A DNA stretch of 39,101 nt, from contig JBDKUO010000003.1 in NCBI GenBank assembly GCA_039679645.1, forward strand, positions 1 through 39,101. Direction: 5' to 3'. How positions within the stretch are numbered: the first letter of the stretch is position 1; each line of letters starts with the position of its first letter. The notes beneath the pieces were generated by a model that was not told where the DNA came from, did no database searches, and saw nothing but the letters and a program-made list of their open reading frames with translations. This document shows positions 24,458 through 31,742 of the stretch, piece by piece. This stretch comes from Armatimonadota bacterium. GTDB lineage: Bacteria; Armatimonadota; UBA5829. The translations under genes and the position numbers were made by a program.

Positions 24458-25447
24458 CTACCTTTTTGGCGGAGCGCACGAATCGCGAACCGTGAGCGAT
24501 GTCGGGAGCGCCGCCCCTACAAATTCCTCATTATCTCCCTCAATCGATTCAACCAGATGCTCCACTGCGATTACGCCCGCCTCGGCAATTGGCGTATGAA
24601 CTGATGTCAGACCGGGATATGCGCAGCGGGCCAAAATCGTATCGTTGTAGCCGATAACTGATATGTCATCGGGGATAGACAGGCCACTCTCCATAATAGC
24701 CTTCATTGCTCCAAGCGCGATGAAGTCGTTGCGGGCAAAGAGCGCCGTCACGTCGCCCGGGTCGGCGAGCAATTCTTTGGTCAGTAGATAGCCGTTTCCA
24801 AACTGGTCCGTGCTTTTCGTGCCGATATACTCGCGCCAATGCAGATTGTTTTCCGCCATAGCCCTGCGGAAGCCGACTACCTTTGGACTATAAGACTCCG
24901 TTTCCGGTCTGATGTCGCCCAATATCCCCGCGATGCTCCGGTGCCCCAGGCTCAGCAGGTAATCCAGAGCCTTGCGTGTGCCTTCTTGGTCGTTCCAGCA
25001 AACGCTGTTGGGGGCAACATCCGGTGATGGGTGAACGAATATGCGCGAGATATGATCGAACTGGGAAGTGAGCTGTGGATGGGATGAGGCAAGCAGGACA
25101 ATCCCATCGACCATGCCGGAGCTTAAGACGCTGTCCAGCTCGCCGCACACCACCATCCGATAGCCAAGCTCACGCGCTTTCGGTTCCATTGCCTCCAGCA
25201 TTCGCGCAAAGTGCGGGCCGGTGCGCTCCTGCATGTCCTCGGCAAAGAGTCCGATGTTATAAGTCTTGCCTGTCACCAGCGCGCGTGCCATGGTGTTGGG
25301 TTTGTAGCCCATTTGCTTGGCAGCGCTCAGAACTCGTGTGCGTGTTGCCTCGGAGATCAGCGCATCTTTACGACGATTGAGCACGCGGGAGACAGTGGCG
25401 GCGGATAGCCCTAACTGCCCGGCAATATCATAAATAGTGATGCCCAT
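24458..25447 (-). CDS. LacI-family transcriptional regulator
   Basis: The 329-residue protein has the classic N-terminal helix-turn-helix ITIYDIAGQLGLSAATVSRVLN with the hinge helix PNTMARALVTGKT, followed by a periplasmic-binding-protein-like sensor domain (about 60-325) with DGIVLL, FARNDFIALGAM and SVIGYNDT. It probably represses its own operon through a palindrome at its transcription start. It leads a minus-strand set with the MocA dehydrogenase, enolase-type enzyme and nitrilase. The effector is unknown, presumably a sugar acid or a cluster intermediate. ATG follows GAGAGG at short spacing. Confidence 0.95.
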   Translation of the reverse strand: MGITIYDIAGQLGLSAATVSRVLNRRKDALISEATRTRVLSAAKQMGYKPNTMARALVTGKTYNIGLFAEDMQERTGPHFARMLEAMEPKARELGYRMVVCGELDSVLSSGMVDGIVLLASSHPQLTSQFDHISRIFVHPSPDVAPNSVCWNDQEGTRKALDYLLSLGHRSIAGILGDIRPETESYSPKVVGFRRAMAENNLHWREYIGTKSTDQFGNGYLLTKELLADPGDVTALFARNDFIALGAMKAIMESGLSIPDDISVIGYNDTILARCAYPGLTSVHTPIAEAGVIAVEHLVESIEGDNEEFVGAALPTSLTVRDSCAPPKR

Positions 25448-25465
25448 TGTACCTCTCGGTAAGTA

Positions 25466-25489
25466 AATCGATTGACCGCAATCGATTGC
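25466..25489 (-). promoter_or_regulatory. LacI-type operator pair
   Basis: GCAATCGATTGC (25478-25489) is a perfect palindrome with the central CG usual for LacI-family operators. A second AATCGATT core lies 14 bp away (25466-25473). Both sit just downstream of the -10 box of the lacI-type gene, a position suited to repression of its own operon. Confidence 0.75.
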
Positions 25490-25518
25490 ATAATAACATC
25501 ATCCTTTGCGCCGGTCAA
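25490..25518 (-). promoter_or_regulatory. promoter of the LacI-led operon
   Basis: On the minus strand TTGACC (25518-25513) and TATTAT (25495-25490) are spaced by 17 nt. The operator palindrome follows immediately. It is divergent from the rpsF promoter. Confidence 0.75.
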
Positions 25519-25524
25519 GAGTTC

Positions 25525-25553
25525 TTGTAATGCTTTTTGGAACATGATATAAT
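25525..25553 (+). promoter_or_regulatory. rpsF promoter
   Basis: TTGTAA (25525-25530) and a perfect TATAAT (25548-25553) are 17 nt apart. The start would be near 25560, leaving a structured leader of about 107 nt before rpsF. The promoter lies back to back with that of the LacI operon. Confidence 0.8.
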
Positions 25554-25581
25554 AACCCGTCGACTATACTCGACCACAATT

Positions 25582-25646
25582 GAGTGAGGAATCCGGACGC
25601 CGCAAGCGCTCCGGCTGCACTCTCCGTCCCGACTGATGATCGGGAC
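25582..25646 (+). promoter_or_regulatory. structured rpsF leader, possible S6:S18 site
   Basis: Hairpin 1 pairs GAGTG (25582-25586) with CACTC (25618-25622), encloses CCGGA/TCCGG, and has unpaired CTG before CACTC. Hairpin 2 is GTCCCGA/TCGGGAC (25626-25646). Many rpsF leaders bind the S6:S18 complex at a CCG-bearing bulge. A CCG-containing stem is present here, but I could not confirm the exact consensus. Confidence 0.4.
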
Positions 25647-25666
25647 CGACATTAGACCGAGGGGAG

Positions 25667-26164
25667 GTGAATACCACGATACGTAACTACGAAGCAATGT
25701 ACATTGTCGATTCCACGCTTACCGACGAGCAGACCAGCCCCATTATCGATAAATACTCCACACTCGTGACGGATCAGGGCGGCGAGGTCCAGGCCCATGC
25801 AAAATGGGACAAGCGACGACTGGCCTACGAGATCAAAGGGCGCCGCGAAGGCACATACATACTTATGTATTTTACCGGCGAGGCGAACGTCGAAAAGGAA
25901 CTGGACCGTGTGTTCCGAATTTCGGACGAGATAATACGGCACATCATCCTGCGAGTCGAACCCGAGCGGATCGATACTTCATATGTCGAGCGCGCACAGG
26001 CGTCCGCCAGGGTCGTTGAAGAGACTCCGGCAGCCGAAGAAGCTGAGCAGGCACCTGCCGCGCAGGAAGCTGGGGTCCAGGAGACTCCCGCAGAGGAAAC
26101 TCCGGCAGCCGAAGAATCTGTTGCCACGGAGGAAATTGCGCAGGAAGAGCCGAAAGAAGAGTAG
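25667..26164 (+). CDS. rpsF: ribosomal protein bS6 with long acidic tail
   Basis: The first ~100 residues are bS6: RNYEAMYIVDSTL, WDKRRLAYEIKGRREGTYILMYFTG and DEIIRHIILRVE. A ~60-residue tail rich in Glu, Ala, Pro and Thr follows, with repeated ETPAAEE-like units; most bS6 proteins end near 95-130 residues. The start shown is GTG at 25667, the only usual codon before the conserved core. However, the strongest ribosome site (GGGGAGGTGA) overlaps that GTG, and homologues normally begin MRNYE. That places the start at the ATA at 25679, or the ACG at 25676. It heads rpsF-ssb-rpsR. Confidence 0.93.
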   Translation: MNTTIRNYEAMYIVDSTLTDEQTSPIIDKYSTLVTDQGGEVQAHAKWDKRRLAYEIKGRREGTYILMYFTGEANVEKELDRVFRISDEIIRHIILRVEPERIDTSYVERAQASARVVEETPAAEEAEQAPAAQEAGVQETPAEETPAAEESVATEEIAQEEPKEE

Positions 26165-26223
26165 TATCGACGCCAGAAGTGGGCGGCAGTGCGCAGGCAC
26201 TGCTTGAATCCGAGGAGGCTAAT

Positions 26224-26652
26224 ATGAATGTCGTAATGCTGATCGGCCGGCTGGTCGCGGATCCTGAGTTGAAGTATACTCCGAGCGGAGTTGCGGTATG
26301 TCAAATGAGGATCGCCGTCGACAGGCGTTTTAAGTCAGAGACGGGCGAGAAAGTATCCGACTTTTTCAATCTGGTGGCATGGAGGCAGAGAGCTGAGTTT
26401 GCGGCAAATTATCTGCATAAGGGCAGACTTGTTGCAATAGAGGGTTCTTTGCAGTCACGAAGCTGGGTTGGACAAGACGGACAGAAAAGATATGCCACTG
26501 AAGTTGTTGTGAACAATATTCAGGGGCTTGACAAACCTAAAGAAGGTCAGCAGCCGGCAGCAGCGCCGACATCGGACTATGAAGCTTCGCCGGAAGTGCC
26601 CGCGGGAGGCATTGAATCGGACATGGATTACGATCCATTTGCCGAAGAATAG
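26224..26652 (+). CDS. ssb: single-stranded DNA-binding protein
   Basis: The 142-residue protein has an OB fold that starts [19 protein letters not shown] and continues through [18 protein letters not shown] and [13 protein letters not shown] disordered linker follows, ending in the acidic tip DYDPFAEE. The canonical tip is D-D-x-P-F, so the partner-recruiting PF is present, with two residues after Glu. ATG at 26224 is preceded by GAGGAGG; the longer frame is unlikely. It lies between rpsF and rpsR, the standard arrangement, and coats single-stranded DNA during replication and repair. Confidence 0.95.
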   Translation: MNVVMLIGRLVADPELKYTPSGVAVCQMRIAVDRRFKSETGEKVSDFFNLVAWRQRAEFAANYLHKGRLVAIEGSLQSRSWVGQDGQKRYATEVVVNNIQGLDKPKEGQQPAAAPTSDYEASPEVPAGGIESDMDYDPFAEE

Positions 26653-26666
26653 ATGGAGGTGGCGTT

Positions 26667-26918
26667 ATGCCAGCACCTAAAAGAGGCGGCCAACCCTCTA
26701 AATATAAAAGAGTACGCAGGAAGGTATGCACGTTTTGCGTGGATAAGGTTGACTATATAGACTACAAGAGCGCCAACCGGCTGCGCAGGTTCGTCTCCGA
26801 ACGCGGTAAGATATTGCCGCGCAGGACGACGGGGACATGCGCATCGCATCAGCGTTCTCTTACCCATGCGATCAAGAGGGCACGCGAAATCGCGTTGCTG
26901 CCTTTCACAGCGGAATAG
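26667..26918 (+). CDS. rpsR: ribosomal protein bS18
   Basis: The 83-residue protein contains [34 protein letters not shown] and [23 protein letters not shown], which is typical bS18. The CTFC pair marks the cysteine-containing (C+) form. It binds 16S rRNA with bS6 on the small subunit platform. ATG follows TGGAGGTGG. It starts 14 nt after ssb, completing the conserved rpsF-ssb-rpsR operon; rplI, often next, is absent here. Confidence 0.97.
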   Translation: MPAPKRGGQPSKYKRVRRKVCTFCVDKVDYIDYKSANRLRRFVSERGKILPRRTTGTCASHQRSLTHAIKRAREIALLPFTAE

Positions 26919-26951
26919 GAAATTCCGCCAGTTCAGTTCTTTGTGATACCG

Positions 26952-26981
26952 CGGCTCAGTGGAAAAACATCCACTGAGCCG
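26952..26981 (+). terminator. 12-bp hairpin after rpsR
   Basis: CGGCTCAGTGGA and TCCACTGAGCCG form a perfect 12-bp stem with a 6-nt loop. No U-run follows, so this may be a weak terminator or a processing site between rpsR and the SIS gene. Confidence 0.5.
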
Positions 26982-27026
26982 ACTATGACGTTTGGCTGAA
27001 CAAAATTGCATTAGGAGTAGTTAAAA

Positions 27027-28115
27027 ATGAGTACAGAGCAGCCGACACCGATCTTGGACAATCTGGAGGAGATGCAAGCGGTGGACAAGAGGAATATGCT
27101 CAGGCTCGTCAGGGAACTGCCCGAGCAGTGCGAGACAGCACTTGGGATCGGACGCAGTCTACCTATAGAACCTTTGCTTTTCACCCCCAACGTGGTTTTT
27201 GTCACCGGAACAGGCAGTTGTGCGACAGCGGCCGATATAATCGTCGAAGCTGTTTGCGAAGACATCTCAATCCCCATTTTCAGCGATCATGGCGGTCGCC
27301 TTCCCTGTTACATCGAAGAAAACTCTCTGGTATTTATCATTGATTATACCGGCAAGAGTTCTTCTGCACTCAGCAATTATCGTGAAGCCAAGCTCAGGGG
27401 CGCTACCATTATATGTGTTACCGGTGGAGGCAAACTCAACGAAGCAGCCGCCAAAGACGGCACAACGGTGATCAAGCTCCCTTTAGGCCAGCCTGCGCGG
27501 TCCGCAATAGGCTATCTCTTTATTCCGGTCATTGCCGTTTTGGAGACGATGGAATTATTGACGGGCCAGATCGAGAAGCTTTCCTACGGCATCAGACTGA
27601 TCAAAAACGCGCGTGAGAGTCTCAGAAGTGAGGTGCGGCAGGAACGAAATGTCGCCAAACAGGCCGCCTTGATGCTTAAAGATAAGCTGGCAGTCATATT
27701 CGGCGCTACGGGTTATCGCTCGGTTGTAGCCGAACGCCTTAAAGTTCAGATCAGTTCCAATGCCAAGTCTGCTGCCTGCCGTGGCAATTTCCCTGACGTA
27801 ATTGATGGATCGATATCGGGTTGGGAACTCACCGGCAAAGGATGCAGTAAGGTCGGGTTCGTTTTTCTAACCGACGCGCAAGACAAGAGTGAAATTCCCG
27901 ACCAAATGAACGCGGCAGGAAAACTGCTCAGTGATTGTAGTGTTGTTGATCTCGATATGAAAGGTAACACGAATATCGAGAAGCTGCTGTATGGCATTTA
28001 TCTGGCTGACTTTGTAAGTGTCTATCTTGCATTTCTATACGGGGTTGACCCGACGGCTACCGAGTTCGCGAGCCGGATCGAGACCGGTGGCGCAGGAGAA
28101 GAGGTCTCCGAATAG
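27027..28115 (+). CDS. SIS-domain protein of the PGI/PMI family, catalytic motifs altered
   Basis: The 362-residue protein has two SIS lobes like bifunctional phosphoglucose/phosphomannose isomerases: VVFVTGTGSCATAADII, a second lobe with LAVIFGATGYRSVVAERLKVQ, and the typical C-terminus VSVYLAFLYGVDPTATEFA. Family landmarks are changed. SYSGNTEET reads DYTGKSSSA, NENAK reads SSNAK (about 243-247), and PELNHNEI reads PDVIDGSI (256-263). The last two carry the catalytic Glu and His, so isomerase activity is doubtful. It may sense or bind a sugar phosphate. AGGAG lies 9 nt before the ATG. It lies upstream of sugar-nucleotide-type genes. Confidence 0.75.
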   Translation: MSTEQPTPILDNLEEMQAVDKRNMLRLVRELPEQCETALGIGRSLPIEPLLFTPNVVFVTGTGSCATAADIIVEAVCEDISIPIFSDHGGRLPCYIEENSLVFIIDYTGKSSSALSNYREAKLRGATIICVTGGGKLNEAAAKDGTTVIKLPLGQPARSAIGYLFIPVIAVLETMELLTGQIEKLSYGIRLIKNARESLRSEVRQERNVAKQAALMLKDKLAVIFGATGYRSVVAERLKVQISSNAKSAACRGNFPDVIDGSISGWELTGKGCSKVGFVFLTDAQDKSEIPDQMNAAGKLLSDCSVVDLDMKGNTNIEKLLYGIYLADFVSVYLAFLYGVDPTATEFASRIETGGAGEEVSE

Positions 28116-28130
28116 CCATGCAGGCTTTAC

Positions 28131-28160
28131 GGCTTCGGCTTCTTCGAAACCGAAGCAACT
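28131..28160 (-). repeat. class C REP with GTTG foot
   Basis: On the minus strand it reads AGTTG-CTTCGG...CCGAAGCC, with the arms GCTTCGG/CCGAAGC separated by an 11-nt centre. It matches the ends of the RAYT-flanking units at 37489 and 38073. The gap 28164-28259 also has CTTC-rich short repeats but no gene. Confidence 0.7.
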
Positions 28161-28259
28161 GGACCATGCATGAAGTCTCCGGCTATATAAATTGAGAGGT
28201 TGAGGTTTCTTACTTCCAACTTCTTACATATAACTTCTATTTCTGAGGGAGATATCAAA

Positions 28260-29369
28260 TTGACTATACCGGTTGTCAATACAAAAGCACAAAATTATGC
28301 ACTGAAGGATGAGCTGGCAGCGGCTGTCGGCGAAGTGCTTGAATCCGGCTGGTTCATAGGCGGGCCGAATGTGTCATCTCTCGAAGAAGAGGTTGCAGAC
28401 CTGTGTGAGGCCGAATACGGCATTGCCGTTAACTCAGGAACGGATGCGCTTGTAATAGCGCTGGCGGCAAACGGCATCGGTCCCGGCGATGAAGTTATCA
28501 CGACTCCTTTCACGTTTGTCGCGACAACCGAAGCCATTATGATAGTCGGCGCAAAGCCGGTCTATGCCGATATCGATCCTGCCGACTATAATCTGGACCC
28601 CAATAAGATCGAAGAGAAAATTACGGCCAAAACAAAGGCCATACTGCCGGTTCACCTGTATGGCCAGTGCGCCGACTTACACGGTGTCACTGAGATCGCA
28701 AAAAAACACGGGCTGAAGGTCATATATGATGGCGCCCAGGCTATCGGAGCAAAATACACAGGCAAGGGTATCGGCGCTTATGGCGACGCAGCTACCCTGA
28801 GTTTTTATCCGACAAAGAACCTCGGCGGATGTGGGGACGGCGGGATGATACTCACCAACAGCGCTGACGTAGCGGAGAAAGCCGGATCGCTTCGCGTGCA
28901 TGGTCAGGATGCAACGTATTCCTACCAATATGTGGGTTTCTGCAGCCGCTTGGACGCCATACAGGCTGCTGTTTTGAGAGTGAAACTCAAGAAAATCAAT
29001 GAGTGGAACGAGACCAGAAGAGCCAACGCGAAATACTACATAGACCGGCTTTCAGATCTGCCGATAAAGTTACCCGTGGCAAAACCCGACAATTGTCATG
29101 TATACCATCAGTTTACGGTCTGTGTGTCAAAGCGTGAAGAGTTCAGCGCAAAGTTGGCTGAGCGTGGAGTCGAGTCAAAGGTGTTCTACCCGCACCCGCT
29201 CCATCTTGAGCGTGCATATGCCAATCTTGGCTACAAACCCGGTGATTTCCCCGAGACGGAAAAAATCGCAAAAGAATGCCTGAGCATTCCCGTCTCTCCC
29301 GAGCTGGCAGCCGAGGAACGCAAACAGGTAGCTGAAGCTATAAGAGCATCTCTTGTGGAACTTGGCTGA
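28260..29369 (+). CDS. DegT/DnrJ/EryC1-family PLP aminotransferase
   Basis: A sugar aminotransferase-type protein of about 369 residues. SGTDALVIALAANGIGPGDEVITTPFTFVAT, LPVHLYGQ, YDGAQAIG (the Asp pairs with PLP nitrogen) and SFYPTKNLGG with the Schiff-base Lys (about residue 186 from this start) are all present. Members transaminate keto-sugars on nucleotides for surface polysaccharides. The start is TTG, preceded by GAGGGAG at 8 nt; no ATG fits. The pyrophosphorylase gene downstream supports a sugar-nucleotide role, but a 450-bp inverted-repeat unit lies between them. Confidence 0.93.
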   Translation: MTIPVVNTKAQNYALKDELAAAVGEVLESGWFIGGPNVSSLEEEVADLCEAEYGIAVNSGTDALVIALAANGIGPGDEVITTPFTFVATTEAIMIVGAKPVYADIDPADYNLDPNKIEEKITAKTKAILPVHLYGQCADLHGVTEIAKKHGLKVIYDGAQAIGAKYTGKGIGAYGDAATLSFYPTKNLGGCGDGGMILTNSADVAEKAGSLRVHGQDATYSYQYVGFCSRLDAIQAAVLRVKLKKINEWNETRRANAKYYIDRLSDLPIKLPVAKPDNCHVYHQFTVCVSKREEFSAKLAERGVESKVFYPHPLHLERAYANLGYKPGDFPETEKIAKECLSIPVSPELAAEERKQVAEAIRASLVELG

Positions 29370-29400
29370 ACGACTGAAGCGTATCAAATCATGCGTTTCA

Positions 29401-29846
29401 AATTCTGAATTTTGAATTCTGAATTCTGAGTTGGGGATAAGTGGGTGCGTGAAAGAAAGCATTGTTCATAAAAAGAGCTTTAGCTTTGCATTGGATGTTA
29501 TTAGTCTCTATACCAGACTCGTAGACAAACGCGAGTATGTGATTTCGAAACAGTTGCTAAGAGCGGGAACAAGCATTGGAGCAAATGTCGAGGAGGCTGT
29601 GTCGGCACAGAGTCGGAAAGACTTCCTTTCAAAGATGTCCATTGCCGCCAAGGAAGCTCGTGAAACGAGATATTGGCTGCGATTGTTGAACGAATCAAAT
29701 CTGGTAGACGAATCAGTTGCCATCGAATTGGCTGCTGTGAATGAGTTAATTCGTATCCTTGTTTCCATTGTCAAAACAGTGCAAGAGGAACCTCAGTCCA
29801 CATGACAGTTCTGGAACTCAAAATTCAGAATTTAGAATTCAAAATT
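29401..29846 (+). mobile_element. 446-bp unit: four-helix-bundle gene between 32-nt inverted repeats
   Basis: The left end (29401-29432) and the right end (29815-29846) are inverted copies of a 32-nt AATTCTGAATT-type sequence, matching at 28 of 32 positions. The only gene inside is the four-helix-bundle protein. The unit separates two plus-strand sugar-nucleotide genes. No clear target-site duplication is visible. Terminal repeats plus one small gene suggest a mobile unit, possibly moved in trans; this is inference. Confidence 0.5.
29449..29805 (+). CDS. four-helix-bundle protein (23S rRNA intervening-sequence type)
   Basis: A protein of about 118 residues matching the IVP/S23 four-helix-bundle family found in 23S rRNA intervening sequences and related to the accessory Avd proteins of diversity-generating retroelements. 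Recognisable strings are SFSFALDVISLYTRL, ISKQLLRAGTSIGANVEEA, SAQSRKDFLSKMSIAAKEARETRYWLRLL and a final helix with LIRILVSIVKTV. Function is unknown; members are thought to bind nucleic acid. No rRNA or reverse transcriptase is nearby. GTG at 29449 gives the usual N-terminus; a TTG at 29431 would start inside the inverted repeat. Confidence 0.85.
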   Translation: MKESIVHKKSFSFALDVISLYTRLVDKREYVISKQLLRAGTSIGANVEEAVSAQSRKDFLSKMSIAAKEARETRYWLRLLNESNLVDESVAIELAAVNELIRILVSIVKTVQEEPQST

Positions 29847-29866
29847 CGCAAGAGAGGTCTCCGCCC

Positions 29867-30919
29867 ATGAAAGCCATGATTCTTGCCGCCGGTGTAGGTT
29901 CCCGGCTCGATCCGTTAACCAGAAATATGCCCAAACCGATGGTCCCGATAGTGAACAAGCCGGTTATGGAGCATATAGTAGAGCTGCTCGCGAGAAACGG
30001 CTTTAAGGAGATAATGGTCAACCTCCATTATCTGGGCGACCAGATTCAGCAGTATTTCGGCGACGGCAAGAAGTGGGGCGTCAAGCTCCACTATTCTCCC
30101 GAAGACCAGCTCTGGGGCGACGCGGGAAGCGTGAAGCGCTGCGAAAGCTTTTTTGATGAAGAAACATTCGTAGTGGTCGGCGGTGACGACCTGGCTGACA
30201 TAGATATCAGGCGTCTGGTAAGGTTCCACGAAGAGAAGAAGGCCATGGCCACCATCGCGCTCTCGCTTGTAGACGACCCCTCCGAGTACGGCATAGCGCT
30301 GCTCAATGATCGCGGACGCATCACCCGGTTCCTCGAAAAGCCAAAGGGCGAGGTCATCTTCAGCAATTCGGCAAACACCGGTGTCTATATCTTTGACAGG
30401 CACGTCCTCGAACTCATCCCCAAGGCGACACCATACGGCTTCGGTAACAATGTCTTCCCACTGCTGCTGCAGCAAAAGAGCAGGTTCTATGGCTACCTCA
30501 CGCGCAGCTATTGGAAAGATGTCGGCAGCCTCAGGCAGTATAGGGAAGCTCATAGGGATGCGCTCAGCGGCCGTGTAGAGGTAAAGCTGCCCTGCTCAGA
30601 GGTGAAGAAGTATGTATGGATGGGTGAGAATGTCCAGATTGACCCGACCGCCGAGATCGGTTATCCCGTCCTGATCGGCAATAACTGCAGGATCGAAAAG
30701 GGCGCAAAGCTGCTTGAGTATTCGATTCTCGGCGATAATTGTGTCCTGGAAGAGGGCTCGGTGGTCAAACAGAGTGTGCTATGGCACGGCGCCACAGTAA
30801 TGCGCAATACAATGCTCGAACGTTGTGTGGTCGGCGACAAGTGCTCTGTGAAGTCCAGCGCGGCTGTCTTCGACGGTGTTATTGTCGACCCCATAAGGCG
30901 CAACGGCAATCACGAGTAG
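29867..30919 (+). CDS. NDP-sugar pyrophosphorylase with left-handed beta-helix tail
   Basis: The 350-residue nucleotidyltransferase starts MKAMILAAGVGSRLDPLTRNMPKPMVPI, the G-x-G-x-R-x5-7-PK signature. GDDLADID, EKPKGEVIFSNSANTGVYIF and a C-terminal hexapeptide-repeat region (QIDPTAEIGYPVLIG, RIEKGAKL, VLEEGSVV) follow. It makes an NDP-sugar, most like mannose-1-phosphate guanylyltransferase or glucose-1-phosphate nucleotidyltransferase; the base cannot be told. GAGAGG lies before the ATG. It shares a strand and likely pathway with the DegT aminotransferase. Confidence 0.92.
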   Translation: MKAMILAAGVGSRLDPLTRNMPKPMVPIVNKPVMEHIVELLARNGFKEIMVNLHYLGDQIQQYFGDGKKWGVKLHYSPEDQLWGDAGSVKRCESFFDEETFVVVGGDDLADIDIRRLVRFHEEKKAMATIALSLVDDPSEYGIALLNDRGRITRFLEKPKGEVIFSNSANTGVYIFDRHVLELIPKATPYGFGNNVFPLLLQQKSRFYGYLTRSYWKDVGSLRQYREAHRDALSGRVEVKLPCSEVKKYVWMGENVQIDPTAEIGYPVLIGNNCRIEKGAKLLEYSILGDNCVLEEGSVVKQSVLWHGATVMRNTMLERCVVGDKCSVKSSAAVFDGVIVDPIRRNGNHE

Positions 30920-30980
30920 ACTGGTAGGCCGGAAAACCCTGGTCAACTAATATCAACACCGGTTGCTAGTACAGTAAGGA

Positions 30981-31718
30981 CTACTTTCGCCGCTGTGCCA
31001 GCAGCCATGACCAGAACTCATCATTGTTGTAAGTTGCCGTCCAAGCATTGTGTCCTACACCCGGATAAATGGTGAACTTCGGTTCTCCACCGGCAGCCTT
31101 AACGGCGTCTACCATCTTTTGGGAGTTTTCGATATTTACCACATCATCCTTATCGCCATGGAAAACCCACATCGGTAAGTTTTTAATGAGGGCTGCTTTT
31201 TTGGGGTTTCCTGCCCCACAGATTGGGGCGATTGCAGCAAACCTCTCGGGTTCTTTTACAGCCAGAGCCCAGGTTCCGAAACCACCCATGCTTAAACCGG
31301 TAACGTATATACGGTCTTTGTCGACCCTGTACTTGGTCTCAATTTCATCGAGTAAAGCAGAGAGCATGTCTGTTTGGGTATCCCACCAAGAATCCTCGGG
31401 GCACTGGGGTGAGACAAGTATAAATGGAAACTCCCTACCGTCCGCAACCATTCTTGGTGGGCCGAGCAGTTTAACTTTCTTGACATCGTCACCACGTTCT
31501 CCTGCTCCATGAAGAAAAAGCACCAGCGGCCAGCGTGTTTTCTTGTCTTTGTTATAGTCGCGAGGTAAGCTAAGCAAGTAATTTGCCTGTACTTGAATTG
31601 AGATCGTTTTTGTAAACGAGCATTCTTCTTGAACATCTTTAACCGGCTGCGCCGCGGGTTCACCGATCACAGCCCCTGTGAGCAACATACAAACAACTGC
31701 AAAGGGGATTGTCTTCAT
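30981..31718 (-). CDS. secreted alpha/beta-hydrolase (esterase/phospholipase-like)
   Basis: The 245-residue protein has a signal peptide (IPFAVVCMLLTGAVIG) and an alpha/beta-hydrolase fold: LVLFLHGAGERGDD (oxyanion region), VTGLSMGGFGTWALA with the nucleophile Ser, WVFHGDKDDVV with the acid Asp and YPGVGHNAW with His. The layout resembles LpqC/PHB-depolymerase-like or prolyl-oligopeptidase-like carboxyl esterases. It probably acts outside the cytoplasm on an ester of a sugar or lipid. AAGGAG lies 9-10 nt before the ATG. It follows the acyl-CoA synthetase gene on the same strand after only 24 nt. Confidence 0.87.
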   Translation of the reverse strand: MKTIPFAVVCMLLTGAVIGEPAAQPVKDVQEECSFTKTISIQVQANYLLSLPRDYNKDKKTRWPLVLFLHGAGERGDDVKKVKLLGPPRMVADGREFPFILVSPQCPEDSWWDTQTDMLSALLDEIETKYRVDKDRIYVTGLSMGGFGTWALAVKEPERFAAIAPICGAGNPKKAALIKNLPMWVFHGDKDDVVNIENSQKMVDAVKAAGGEPKFTIYPGVGHNAWTATYNNDEFWSWLLAQRRK

Positions 31719-31742
31719 GGCACCTGTCTCCTTTTGGCTACA

